Positions 9,515 through 19,910 of a stretch of DNA of 64,000 nt are shown in pieces. Origin of the DNA: Zea mays (taxonomy: Eukaryota > Streptophyta > Magnoliopsida > Poales > Poaceae); assembly GCF_902167145.1 (NCBI RefSeq), contig NC_050102.1, positions 3,906,001 through 3,970,000 of the forward strand, given 5' to 3'. The first letter of the stretch is position 1, and the number at the start of each line of letters is the position of its first letter. The notes beneath the pieces are model-generated. The model saw only the letters and a list, made by a program, of their open reading frames with translations, had not been told where the DNA came from and searched no databases. The translations under genes were made by a program, and so were the position numbers.

Positions 9515-11214
9515 CCTGAACATGTAGAATTACCTCTTGCGCAAAGAAAAGTTCCTAGAGTAAATGCTGGGAAACCTCCTTCTCGTTATTGTTATGAACA
9601 TGACATTGCTAAGTATGTCTCATACTCTAGTGTCTCTTCTGCATATAGAACTTCCATTGCATCTCTACAAACAATATCTATTCCGAAGGATTGGAGGTGT
9701 GCCAAACAGGATCAAAAGTGGAAGGATGCCATGAAGGAAGAGCTGCTTGCCCTGCAGAAGAACAAGACATGGGAACTTGTTCACCTTCCAGAAGGAAATA
9801 AGGCAGTGGGGTGCAAGTGTGTCTTCACAGTGAAGCAGACTCCTGAAGGAAAGATTGATAGGTACAAAGCAAGACTGGTGGCGAAGGGATATAGTCAGAC
9901 ATATGGGATCGACTATGATGAGACCTTTGCACCTGTGGCAAAAATGGGCACGGTGAGGACCTTAATCTCATGCGCGGCCAACTTTGGTTGGCCTCTTCAT
10001 CAGCTGGATGTGAAGAATTCATTTCTTCATGGTGATCTGAAGGAAGAGGTCTATATGGAAATCCCACCTGGATTTGCAAATAAACAAACTATTGGAAAAG
10101 TGTGTAGACTTAAGAAGTCGCTCTATGGCCTAAAGCAGTCACCACGTGCGTGGTTTGATAGATTCAGGCGAGTTGTGTGTGATATGGGTTATCATCAATG
10201 CAATGGAGATCACACAGTCTTCTACAAACATCAGGGCTCGTGTATCACTATTCTAGCGATTTATGTTGATGATATAGTGATCACTAGAGATGATGCGAAG
10301 GAGATCAAGAAACTGAAGGAAAGGCTAAGTAGAGCCTTGAGGTAAAGGACCTTGGACCACTCCGATACTTCCTTGGGATTGAGATAGCTATATCATCTCT
10401 GGGAATTATTCTCTCCCAAAGAAAGTATATCCTCGACCTTTTGTCAGAGACAGGAATGCTTGGGTGTCGCCCATGTGGCTCACCCATTGATAGGAATCAC
10501 CAAACTTGTGTTGAGTCAGGTAACCCTATAGATCGGGAAAGTTATCAGAGGGTAGTTGGCCGTTTGATATATCTTTGCCATACAAGACCGGACATTGCTT
10601 ATGCAGTAAGTGTGGTGAGTAGGTATATGCATGATCCTAGAACTGGGCATATGAAGATAGTTTATCAAATCCTGAGATACCTGAAGGGAACCCCTGGCAA
10701 GGGATTGTGGTTTAGACCAAACCAACATATGAATTTGGATGGGTATTGTGATGCGGACTGGGCGAGCAGTAGGGATGATCGGAGATCCACTTCTGGATAT
10801 TGTGTATTTGTGGGAGGTAATCTGGTTTCATGGAGAAGCAAGAAGCAAGCTGTGGTATCTCGATCCACTGCAGAGGCTGAACATAGAGCAATGACTCTAG
10901 CAGTTTGTGAAATGATATGGTTGAAGGGTCTCTTGAAGGAGCTTCAAGTGTTGAAGAATGAGACAATGTTGCTCCATTGTGACAATGTGGCAGCAATCAA
11001 CATAGCAAATAATCCAGTTCAGTTTGATCGTATGAAGCATGTGGAGATTGATAAGTTCTTTATCAAAGAGAAGATTGATAGTGGGGCTTTGAAGTTGAAG
11101 TATGTCAAATCTCGTAATCAGGTAGCGGATAGTCTCACAAAAGGTTTAGGTCCTAAGGATAATGAGTTGGCATGTAACAAGATGGGAATGTTAAATATAT
11201 TTATCCCATCTTGA
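9515..11214 (+). pseudogene. Copia reverse transcriptase and RNase H, one frameshift
   Basis: Plus strand. The RT domain shows WKDAMKEEL, the QLDVKNSFLHGDL motif, KSLYGLKQSPRAWF and the catalytic YVDD near 10262. Around 10338 a single base appears to be missing, which ends the frame at LSRALR; the continuing frame reads VKDLGPLRYFLGIEI and then RNase H (GYCDADWAS, STAEAEHRAM, LHCDN) to a stop at 11214. RNase H keeps its acidic residues. Apart from that frameshift the domain is well preserved, in line with the identical LTRs. Confidence 0.9.
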
Positions 11215-11221
11215 GGGGGAG
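11207..11221 (+). other. Polypurine tract of the copia element
   Basis: TTGAGGGGGAG lies directly before the 3' LTR and is the expected start of plus-strand synthesis. It overlaps the pol stop codon. Confidence 0.8.
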
Positions 11222-11326
11222 TGTTGGTGTATTATGAACAAGTTGAAGGGTCTATTTGTAAAGTGGTAAAGTATAATGGAAAAGAGAGTGGTGCTGTGGG
11301 AGATTAACACACACCAAAATTCAACA
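11222..11326 (+). repeat. 3' LTR of the copia element
   Basis: Identical to 6852-6956 over its full 105 bp, followed by the target duplication CTACC. Confidence 0.95.
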
Positions 11327-11462
11327 CTACCGCTCGATTAGCCTGATCCACTCTTGCGCTAAAATCATATCCATAGTTTTAGTGATGCGGCTTGCACCCC
11401 TCATGGACCGTATGGTCTCCCCATCGCAGAGTGCGTTCATAAAAAGACGAAACATCCATGAT

Positions 11463-11630
11463 CATGGGTGGATCTAGAATTTTCATATGACCCAGACCGA
11501 ACCAACTAAATTTCCTTCTCTTCTTTTTATCTTAACCATTTTATACTAGATAAATAGATACTTATATAGAGTTGCATGGATCAAACCCTGGGCCATGGAC
11601 CGGGTGGCCCGGGGAGTAGATCCGGCCCTG
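11463..11630. mobile_element. hAT-type MITE in the LINE
   Basis: The left end CATGGGTGGATCTAGAA and the right end, read in reverse as CAGGGCCGGATCTACTC, are imperfect inverted repeats. Flanking 8-mers TCCATGAT (11455-11462) and TCCATGAG (11631-11638) match at seven of eight positions. Removing it joins the LINE frame RRNIHD to SFLSVCNTIKH. Confidence 0.82.
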
Positions 11631-12427
11631 TCCATGAGAGCTTCCTATCAGTGTGCAACACCATCAAACACCTTCATAGGAACAAAGTCCCGACCCTCTT
11701 CTTCAAGCTTGATATTACAAAAGCTTTTGACTCTGTACGATGGGAGTATCTCCTAGATCTTATGAAAAGATTAGGCTTCCCATCAAGATGGTGTAATTGG
11801 ATTGCGGTTCTGTTATCCACAGACTCCTCCCGTGTGCTCATCAATGGCGTCCCAAGTGCACCTATCATTCATGGCAGAGGATTGTGGCAGGGTGACCTGC
11901 TATCACCGCTCCTCTTCATGATTTCCATTGATCCCCTACAAAAGCTCCTAGACTCGGCGACAAACTTCGGTTACTTAGCGAAACGCGTGGTAGGGTACCC
12001 ACCTTGTGAGTCTCAATGTATGCAGATGCTGCTGCAATCTTCATGAATCCTTCCAGAAGAGATGTATCGACACTAATGAGTCTCTTGGTCAATTTTGAGG
12101 ATGCCTCAGGACTCATGACCAACGCCCAAAAGTCAATAGTGGTTCCCATTCATTATTGCAGGGGCTAGACTTGGGAGATATCTTGACAAATTTCAATGCA
12201 ACAAGATCATAGTTTCTAGTTAAATACCAAGGCCTTCCATTGTCAAATAGACGACTGAGGCGAGTGGATTTTCAGCCTCTTGATGACAAGGTAGCAAAGA
12301 AGTTGACTGCTTGGAATGGCAGACATATAAGCTTAGTTGTCCGATCCGACTAACCCTAGCAAAATCTGTGCTAACCTCCCAGGCAGTCTACTACATCACC
12401 TCCCTTAGAGTTCCAAAATCGACTTTA

Positions 12428-13279
12428 GACTATCTTTAGCGGTTTCCCCTAAATTTCCTCCCCTATATCTTACTTTCCCTCCACATCAGCATTCTCTCTC
12501 CCCCTATTTCTTCACGTACTGCAGCGGTTTCCTCTAAATCATCCCTCTATACTCCACCACACCTATATAATATCATTTCCATTTCAACCAACATAACTAC
12601 CTCTATTTTATTTCCTCTTTTTTCTTGCAAATGTAAAAACCGAAACATGTACTTACCACATCTGCGATATTAATTAATTAAATTTGAAAATTAATTAGAA
12701 TCAAAATTATCTTGCACGAACAGGAAAGCATGTTTTTTTAAAAAACTTACGAATTCAAACATGTTTCTTTAACAGTTCATGAAGTGTTACTGTGGTTTTA
12801 CACTAACAATCCGATGACACAGGAAATAAATGTCCAACTAGTTTATTATTACAACTTCATAACAAAGAAAATTCAGTGATGCTCAAATTAGCAAACGAGA
12901 GTATACAAGGAATAGAAACAATAAGTTCTTTGGTAGAAAAAATATATATATTGTTGCATGGCAACCAAACCTAAAACCAGTTTTCGTAGTCACAAGTTGT
13001 GTTGTGATCTGAAATAGATTTATCAAAGAACCACGTCAGAGAAAAAGAATAGCTGCCATCCCACAAAATGGAGAACAAAAGTGTCTGAATCCGGCAGGAC
13101 TTGGCGCCAAGTCAAGTGCAGGCAGCGGAGCCAGGCAGCGGGAGTTGGCGCGAAGACGAGTAGAGGCGGTCGCGGCTGAGTGTAGCATGCCCCTGTATTG
13201 AGGGGGAGAGAGAAGGTCCCTCTAGTGCAGGGGGACGAATAGAGGGTACCGATGCAGTGGATAGCGGTCTACAATTGCC
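12428..13279. mobile_element. Probable PIF/Harbinger-type non-autonomous element in the LINE, TSD TTA
   Basis: LINE coding similarity stops at 12427 and resumes just after 13282. TTA flanks both sides (12425-12427, 13280-13282). The ends GACTATCTTTAGCGG and, in reverse from the right, GGCAATTGTAGACCGC are only loosely inverted. The left subterminal region repeats GCGGTTTCC...CTAAAT twice. No transposase is encoded in its 852 bp. The class rests mainly on the 3-bp duplication. Confidence 0.55.
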
Positions 13280-14555
13280 TTAAATGGAGGGAAGGGAAAG
13301 CAAACCATAACCGTTGCAGACAGACTTAAAGGAAATCGATACCAAAAGAAAGTTCCTTTGGTCAGGCTACGAAGTCTCGATAGGGGCAAAATGCAAAGTC
13401 AACTGGCCGCACATGACAAGACTAGTGGAGCTTGTGGGTTGGGCGTCCTCGATTTCAGTAAGTTTGCAAGGGCATCACTGCACTTGCGATGGCTCTAGCG
13501 AGAATGGAACAGTGGGACGAACTTACAAATTGGCACAAAAATACCATGCGATAAAAAGGATAAATTTCTCTTCATAGGGGCAACTTCCATATCGATAGGA
13601 AATGGGAAAAAGGTATCATTTTGCCACAGTGCCTCGCTCCAAGGGTTGTGGTCGTGTGACTTGGCCCCCAGACTATATGTGATCTCAAAAAAAAGCAAAG
13701 ATCATTAAAGTGGGCTCCAGAAAATAAAAGGTGGATAAAGACTTAGACCTTCGACACAGAGAATTCTTGGTGACACACTTCCTCGAATATGTCCATCTAT
13801 GGAGATCGATTCAAAATCTAGAGCTGAACCCAAATAATGAAGATGTTATTACTTGGAAGTTCAACCTAAAGGGAGAGTATTCAACCAGCACAGCATACAA
13901 AATACACTTTCTCGACTTAGTACACACAAACCTTAGGCACTTGATAGGGAAAACTTATGCACCATTGAAATGTAAAGTTTTCAGCTGGTTAGCAATTTAG
14001 AATCGCATTTGGACATCTGATAGGCTCCAAGCACATGTTTGGGACAACGCAGGCCAGTGTCCCCTTTGCCATCGATCGCGAGAAACCGACATCCACCTAT
14101 TCGCGGAATGTGGATTCACTAGACGAATATGGAAAGAGCTTTCATCCTGGACGGCAACTCAAGGACTAGATCCAAGAAATTAGGAACTAAGTGACAACCT
14201 GCACCAATGGTGGACAAACATCGATGCCGCTCCATCTACTTCAAAAAAGGGTCTTCGAACGCTCATCTGGTATGCTGGGAGATTTGGCTAGAGAGGAATA
14301 ATCACATTTTTAATCAAATAGAAGCTCCAACTGACGTAGTTTCTCAAAAAATCAAAGATGAGGTGCATCTCTGGACTGCTGCAGGAGCAAAAGGACTAGC
14401 GTCCCTGTGCGAGATTAGGTCGAGTCCAAGCTCATAGAGTTTTTACTTTTATTTTGGTTGTACATTTGAAAATCTTTTTGTATCTTTCGCCCCTCTTTCA
14501 AGGTTTCACTTCTTATTAATATAATTGGTAGCTCTCATGTCGGTTCATTTCAAGA

Positions 14556-15084
14556 TAAAGAAGCTTGTCTAAGATACTACAAAACAAGGTAGGAAAGAAC
14601 AAGAAGTACAAACATAGCCTGTAGAGGAAAATAAGAGCTTATTAAATACATATCAATCGCATAAGTGTTTAAAATGTTAGTTGTAAGTAGGACGAAGCAA
14701 ATGAAGTCAAAGATTTCATTTTTTGCAGATAAGATTAAAATGAGTAACAAAGATGGCCTCAGATCCTGCAATATAGTTTGGATAGATTAAAATGAGTCTC
14801 TTATAATGATGAAAATAAATGTTTTTACACACTACTAAAGGAGATTCAAGATCTAACAACTAACTCAATTCACGATAGCATCGAAGTTGAGTATGAAGAT
14901 AACCCACATCGGGTTTAGATGCGTTGGCACCGATATGAGGCCAAACACTAGAACGAACCCCTGACGGTTCTCTCAGCGGGAGTGCACGCGGACGATCCAC
15001 AGCTCAGGGCGAGACAATCCGTGACCTCGCCACAACGGCTCCTCCCTACGTACTTCTAGTTAGTCCACGCCTAGTGTCGTGGTT
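14556..15084. other. Intergenic stretch after the LINE
   Basis: AT-rich to about 14880, then mixed composition. No coding frame, MITE ends or tandem repeats that I can support. Confidence 0.45.
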
Positions 15085-15164
15085 TTGGAAACCTGTTTCT
15101 ATTGTTTTGGCAATGCTTAACATCGATCATCTTAGGCAATAATGTTCTAAAAAATAGTTCTTGG

Positions 15165-15312
15165 GTTCCAAACACCTCTAGGCCCTGGCTAATACCACAA
15201 CTAATTGTTAGCTACCTCACAGCTAACAATTAGTTCATTAGCTGGCTGAACCCAGCTAATAATTTATTACCTGGCTAACTTTTAGTTCTAGAGGTTCTAA
15301 ACATGGCCTTAC
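15165..15312. mobile_element. Probable MITE fragment
   Basis: An insertion relative to copy A. It has an internal inverted repeat (AACTAATTGTTAGCT and its reverse AGCTAACAATTAGTT) and ends in CTAGAGGTTCTAAACATGG, a sequence typical of grass MITEs, but the outer ends do not form a clean inverted pair. Confidence 0.5.
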
Positions 15313-15403
15313 ATATATTGCAAAAACTAAAAAAACACACAACCTGATGACCTGTTTATATAGTGTTTTGGCAATGTTTAACATCATATATTGCAAAAAC
15401 TAA

Positions 15404-15600
15404 GGTGTCGTTTGATTCACAAAATGTAACGTAAATGGTAATGGTAATGATTCACATCTAAGTACCAATGGTAACAAATTTGAATAGGTCGGTATTAGTT
15501 TCTAGTGCGGTATCTGATTACGGTTGGTACTAAACAAACAAGTATGATCTAACGTTATCAGTTATCCATTACCTTACAAATATGTGAACCAAACAGCACC
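15404..15600. mobile_element. Tourist-type MITE, TSD TAA
   Basis: The left end GGTGTCGTTTGATTCACA and the right end, read in reverse as GGTGCTGTTTGGTTCACA, are inverted repeats. TAA flanks both sides (15401-15403, 15601-15603). 197 bp, no coding capacity. Copy A lacks it at the equivalent position. Confidence 0.9.
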
Positions 15601-15851
15601 TAAAAAGAATGGAAACACATGTTTGGAGACTACTAAAAATGCTTGCTTGCTTGTAAAGAGTAAAATATTGCCACTCTACTACTCTCATACCTGAATTGAG
15701 CGCGCTTCTATCACCGCTCCGCGTACATAGTATTAACCTCTATATATGAAATGTTGCGTAAGTTGAATACTCCTGTCTCTAACAACAATCTTGAATGAAA
15801 AATGGTTTGGTGCCCCATGGGATGCCTCTGCTAAACCAATTGGATCAAATC

Positions 15852-17082
15852 TGTTGGAATGTGATTTTGGGCTAATTCTTGTTAGAAATAATAGCAATTT
15901 AGAGATGAACAAATTGATTTTGATAATAATAATACAAGAAACAACAGCATGCTTTGTATATGTATAACTCACTAGCAGTTAATATACTAGTGCTAGTGAT
16001 AGAATAAATATACGCATAAACATCCTTACAGTGGGGTTGTCGGGGATAGGATAACGCAAGAGTAGATGTAGCAGACTGACGAGGACGACGACATCGGCGT
16101 AGAGGAAGCAGACCAACAACGAGTAGTCGTGACGACGCTTTTGAAAAACATGATACGGCCCCTACCCCATGCAAGGACATGAGGGGACATAGACTTCGGA
16201 GATACTGCTCTCCCAACCCCGATGGCACGTCGGCGACGGGATGGAGAAGACGAGGGCAGCACAGCGCTCTGGTGTATGGAGGAGAAAGTTTGTACTGAGG
16301 GACGACGTCTCGCCCTCAATATATACACACGACGGCCAAAACAGACAAATAATCAGCCGCATAATCACAACACTAACATAACAATCAATTACAATTAATG
16401 CGAGAATAATTGCTCACCAAAATAGGCCAGCGCAATTTTCTCCATGCATGCAAAAATATCAAGTATCAAAAGGAAGCCCACACCCAAAATGTCGAAAGCG
16501 AGAAATCGTCGGACCATTCACGCGCATGTCGTGTGCCCACGCCCATTACCCCACCTCGCCCGTCCCAACCCGGCAAGGGAAGCGAGCGCGCGCGTGGGTT
16601 CTCCCTTTTACTCTGCTCAATGGCTTCAACCAGGTGGAGACAACTCAACTTTTTAAGTTGGCCTCACTCCACCTAGAGTAGCTTAAAAGTTCCCACCATA
16701 CCATGCATGTGTGAGTGGGTCTTTGGGATTTACAGGAATTATTATTTGGGCAAAGCCCAAATTCTCTAAGAATCCCCACCAGATCCTAGAGGCACATTTC
16801 ATCCTCCCTGTACCAAAGTACTGTTAATATACCATCTTTTCGGTGGAGACCGGTTAAGTTTGAGCATCCACCTAGAATGACTAGCTAGGCTCATCCACAA
16901 CTGCACAATAGACTAATCCTTGAATTGGCAGTTTGGTGTGAACGAGTTTCGCTTGACGTCTGGACTGATAATAGGCTACCAATTGCCTGCCCTACGAGTG
17001 GAGCGTATAAGTCATACTCTTGTCTCTCTTCATCAGCTTCTTAAGGAATTCCCAAATTCTATGAACTGCGACCAACAGTTGA
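15852..17082 (-). mobile_element. Putative 3' LTR of a second copia element
   Basis: On the minus strand this follows the pol end of a copia element. It ends at 15852 with CATTCCAACA, and a possible matching start TGTTGG lies at 17082. A TATA-like GTATATATTGAGG on the minus strand around 16315-16325 would be its promoter. The start is a guess from the TG/CA rule; no second LTR or target duplication is visible. Confidence 0.45.
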
Positions 17083-17189
17083 GCTCACATAGGTGTGTTC
17101 TTACAAGAATACTTTGTAGGACAGTATCTTGCTATAAAGCCTCAGAACACATTAAGATCAAGTCAACCTACCTTACAAAAATGAGAAAA

Positions 17190-17827
17190 CTTCATCTCCA
17201 ATAGAGTGGGTTAGAAGTGAGGTGTACTCTCTTGTTAACCAACAACTTGTTCTTCCCATATCCTAATTCATGGGGTCTCCGATCATATAGATTGGGTTAC
17301 CACTAAGGTTAACTCACATGGGTCTCAATCCCATCTCCTTTGATGCATTATCAATCACAGTACACGAAGTCCCTTAGTGAAGGGACCTGCCAGGTTCTTA
17401 GCTGTTTGGATATAATCTACAACTATTACTCGGAGCTTCTCAGTTTCCCGACAAACTTCAGTCTACGTTTTACATGTTTGTTGGAGTTCATATTATCCTA
17501 ACTATTCTTCAGATTCGTGATCATCGTCTGATTATCACAATTTATGAGAATGGAAGGAATTGGTTTCTCAACCACAGGAAAGTCTATCAACAGTTCTCTT
17601 AACCACTCAGCTTCTGCAGAGGTTGTGTCCAGAGCCGCGAGCTCTGCCTCCATGGTAGATTTTGTTAGTATTGTCTGCTTACATGATCTCCAGGAGACAA
17701 CGCCACCACCCAATGTGAATATATATCCACTAGTGGCCTTCATCTCATCAGCATTTGTAATCCAATTCGAATCAATATTTCCTTCAAGTACGCTTGGGTA
17801 CTCTGAATAGTGAATTCCATGACTCAT
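17190..17827 (-). pseudogene. Copia RNase H fragment
   Basis: On the minus strand from 17827 the frame reads YPSVLEGNIDSNWI, TSGYIFTLGGGVVSWRS, STMEAELAALD, AEWLRELL and INCDNQT, which is the copia RNase H domain in order, with its acidic residues. After a stop near 17498 the family's C-terminal part continues in broken form as far as IDNASKEMG near 17340. The rest of pol is missing upstream (17828 and beyond), so this is the 3' end of a truncated element. Confidence 0.85.
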
Positions 17828-18003
17828 ATTTATTTTAGGAGAGTAATTTTTATGGTAAGAAATATATTATGTATAAACCTTTGAAGAACACTCCAAAATC
17901 TCAAGTTTAGAATTTTAGGTGTTATAAAGCAGAGAACCAATCAAGTGGATGGTAAAGCTAACCAGTTCACGGGACTTGCAAATGATGATGGGCACATGGA
18001 GGT

Positions 18004-19113
18004 TGTCGGAGAGGGAATTCTCCGGCCGGGTGGCGGAATGCACCCGCCCTAAATCCTAAGATGAGGAAGGGGCTTAAACGTTTTGCCTGTCTTGCTAAGC
18101 GATCACAGAACACATGAACACGCAAGGATTTAGAATGGTTCAGGCCGCCGGAGCGTAATACCCTACTCCACTGTGTGTTGGATTGCTGTGGAAGCTTGAG
18201 AGATGAGAGTCTCAGTTGGGTCTAAGTTTGGTCTCCTCGAGCCTGTGTTGTAACGTTGCACGCCTCCCCTTTTATAGCTAAGGGGGGCATGCACAAGGGT
18301 ACTGACCCCGACATGTGGGCCCAGGAGCATAACGGATGTAGTACTTGGAGCTACTAATGTTCGCCACCTCGAGCAATCTTCTTGCACCCTGACATCCGAG
18401 ATCTGCATAGTATCGGCGTGCAGGGGAAGCTTCTCGTATAAGGGATGATGGACACAGTGCACCGCGCAGCACGGGCGCACTGTTTCACAGTGGACTGGAT
18501 AGGCGCGCCGTCTGTAGGATGGCCCTGGCGCCACCTGCCAGCGGAGTGGACAGGACACATTAAATGCTGAGGGGGCACATCGCATGTCAGCAGGGTGGAC
18601 AGGCGGCGCATCCTCTCCGCAATAAACGCAGAGACCGCGCGGCCTAGAGGCCTTACGTCAGGCTCCGCCCGCTGGCTTATGTCACGGGCAACAAGCTATG
18701 TGGCAGCATCGGGTCTCCGCCTGAGCGGGGAGCGCAAGCGCACAGGATAAGGCCTGACACATGTCAGTACTGGACCCTTGCTTATGCCAGGGTATCCCCT
18801 GTCCCGGGACCTCGTTGTGGCCCGGACCTTACTCGGAGGGATCTGGACCCCATCCAAGGGACCCGGCATGCTTACTTGGGAGTCCCGGACCGTAATCAGG
18901 GGTTCGGGTTGCACGTACAGGGGTCCGGTGCTTCCTCGCGGAGGTCCGATCCAACTGATACATCCTGGGATGTATCTTTTCTCGCCACGTGGTGCCCCTT
19001 GAGTCGTCCACGTGGTGGGGTCGGGTGTTGTTCTCCGTGCGGCTAGAGATCGTCGTATGAGCACCGTGTCTTCATACTATAGTAAGGGGTACCCCTGATT
19101 CAGGGTACCGACA
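18004..19113 (-). repeat. Gypsy LTR, minus orientation (LTR A)
   Basis: 1110 bp. On the minus strand it starts TGTCGGTACCCTGAATC at 19113 and ends CCCTCTCCGACA at 18004. The TATA box on the minus strand is near 18270-18276. It is closely similar to 33191-34306 and to the partial copy at 27875-28540. A purine tract (GGGCCCGGGGGCCAC on the minus strand) adjoins it at 19114, so it is the 3' LTR of a minus-strand element. The 5 bp before it (GAGGT) do not match those after 34306 (AGTAC). Confidence 0.9.
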
Positions 19114-19910
19114 GTGGCCCCCGGGCCCGCCTCAGGGGAGGATACGAGCCTGCAGGTGGGGCCAAAGTTTGACTGATTGGCTTGCTGCTTCTGAGCGCCC
19201 GTTCGGTGCAATTACTACCGGTCCGCCCTTGGTCACGCTGACTACCAAGCCTGTCCCCACGGCTGACTGACCCATGACCTCCACACTTAATGGCTTTGTT
19301 GGGCCATGCGTGGGGTGCCTTGAGTCACTGCATTGGTTTTAACTTCTCCGTCTTCTGCGGCGGCCCCGAGGAGGCGCGGTACTGGCGCGAGCGGCGATGT
19401 GACTCCTCTGCACACAGAAACCGGCACGCCAGGTGCACGACATGTGGGCCTAGGCCCGTGTGGCAGAGGTTGGACCGCTGGTTGTGACGAAGGCGAGAGG
19501 GCACACGACCGCGGGGCGGTTGCACGCTCCTTGTGCGGCGGTTCGCCTTCTTGACCGTTGGTTGCGGCGAAGATGAAGGGGCGCACTACCGCGGGGCAGT
19601 GGCATGCTCCTTGTGCGACGATTCACCTTCTTCGCGCTTCGGGCCAGCTTGTATGACATGTGAGGCCTGGCCCCCGTGTCATAGGATGGGAACCCTGGTG
19701 CGCATTGGGGGAGACCTTGCCCGTGACGCTTAGGGGCGCGAGCGGGGAAATCTGCCTTTAAAAAGGGGTTCATCCCTCGAGTAGCAGCCATGCCTTGCTT
19801 CTCTCCCACTCGCGGTGCCCTTTCGCCTTCGAGCTCTCTGCGCCCTTTTGCCTTCAAGGTTTCTGCTTTGCGTCGCCATAGTTTACCATGGCCTTGTAAG
19901 TTCATCTCGA
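19114..19910 (-). mobile_element. 3' untranslated region of a gypsy element with the start of its antisense ORF
   Basis: Nearly the same as 28541-29336 and, in opposite orientation, related to 26440-26778. It carries the purine tract next to the LTR and, at the far end, the plus-strand ATGGCC start region of the antisense ORF. Similarity breaks exactly after TTCATCTCGA at 19910, where a plus-strand pol begins. The rest of this element is missing. Confidence 0.75.

Larger units (their letters stand above)
6852..11326 (+). mobile_element. Ty1/copia retrotransposon with identical 105-bp LTRs and an internal inversion
   Basis: The ends are TGTTGG...CAACA, flanked by the 5-bp duplication CTACC (6847-6851 and 11327-11331). 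The two LTRs are identical over 105 bp, which points to recent insertion. A primer-binding site follows the left LTR and a purine tract precedes the right LTR, so the element is structurally complete at its ends. Inside, the block encoding the end of gag, protease and integrase (about 7385-9513) lies on the minus strand, while reverse transcriptase and RNase H (about 9515-11214) are on the plus strand. Most of gag is missing. It sits in the LINE reading frame between GDY and RSISL. It cannot make a normal gag-pol protein, so if the inversion predates insertion it was moved by proteins from another copy. Confidence 0.92.
6405..14552 (+). mobile_element. L1-type LINE, 5' truncated, carrying four later insertions
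   Basis: After removing the inserts, the reverse transcriptase reads in pieces from about 6420 to 14430: FTEEEI, PGSDGFTG, ANIVLVSKKE, then SISLIHSCAKII, SAFIKRRNIHD, FFKLDITKAFDSVRWEYLL, GLWQGDLLSPLLF and MYADAAAIF. A C-terminal zinc-binding domain follows with KCKVFSWL, CPLC and ETDIHLFAEC. The endonuclease domain is missing, so the copy is 5' truncated. The catalytic YADD has become YADA and there are several stops and frameshifts, so it is dead. Inserts are at 6490-6641, 6852-11326, 11463-11630 and 12428-13279. The 3' end is placed near 14552 after a T-rich tail; no poly(A) or target duplication was found, so both outer limits are approximate. Confidence 0.85.
15085..15720. repeat. Duplicated segment, copy B (3' flank of the knottin gene only)
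   Basis: Matches about 5925-6240 in copy A: TATTGTTTTGGCAATGCTTA, then ACACATGTTTGGAGACTA, then the stretch ending CTCATACCT. A short internal duplication of the TATTGTTTTGGCAATG part is seen near 15097 and again near 15363. No trace of the peptide gene is visible upstream, so this is either a partial duplication or a copy whose gene was deleted. Confidence 0.7.

Noticed and set aside
15899..16368. Overlapping minus-strand frames of 70-110 residues
   Set aside because: No recognisable domain, and the sequence looks like the LTR of the copia element whose RNase H is at 17498-17827.
18163..19064. Frames of 60-140 residues in the gypsy LTRs, repeated at 27826-28437 and 33469-34059
   Set aside because: The same frames recur only because the LTRs are copies of each other; they carry the promoter and contain indels between copies.
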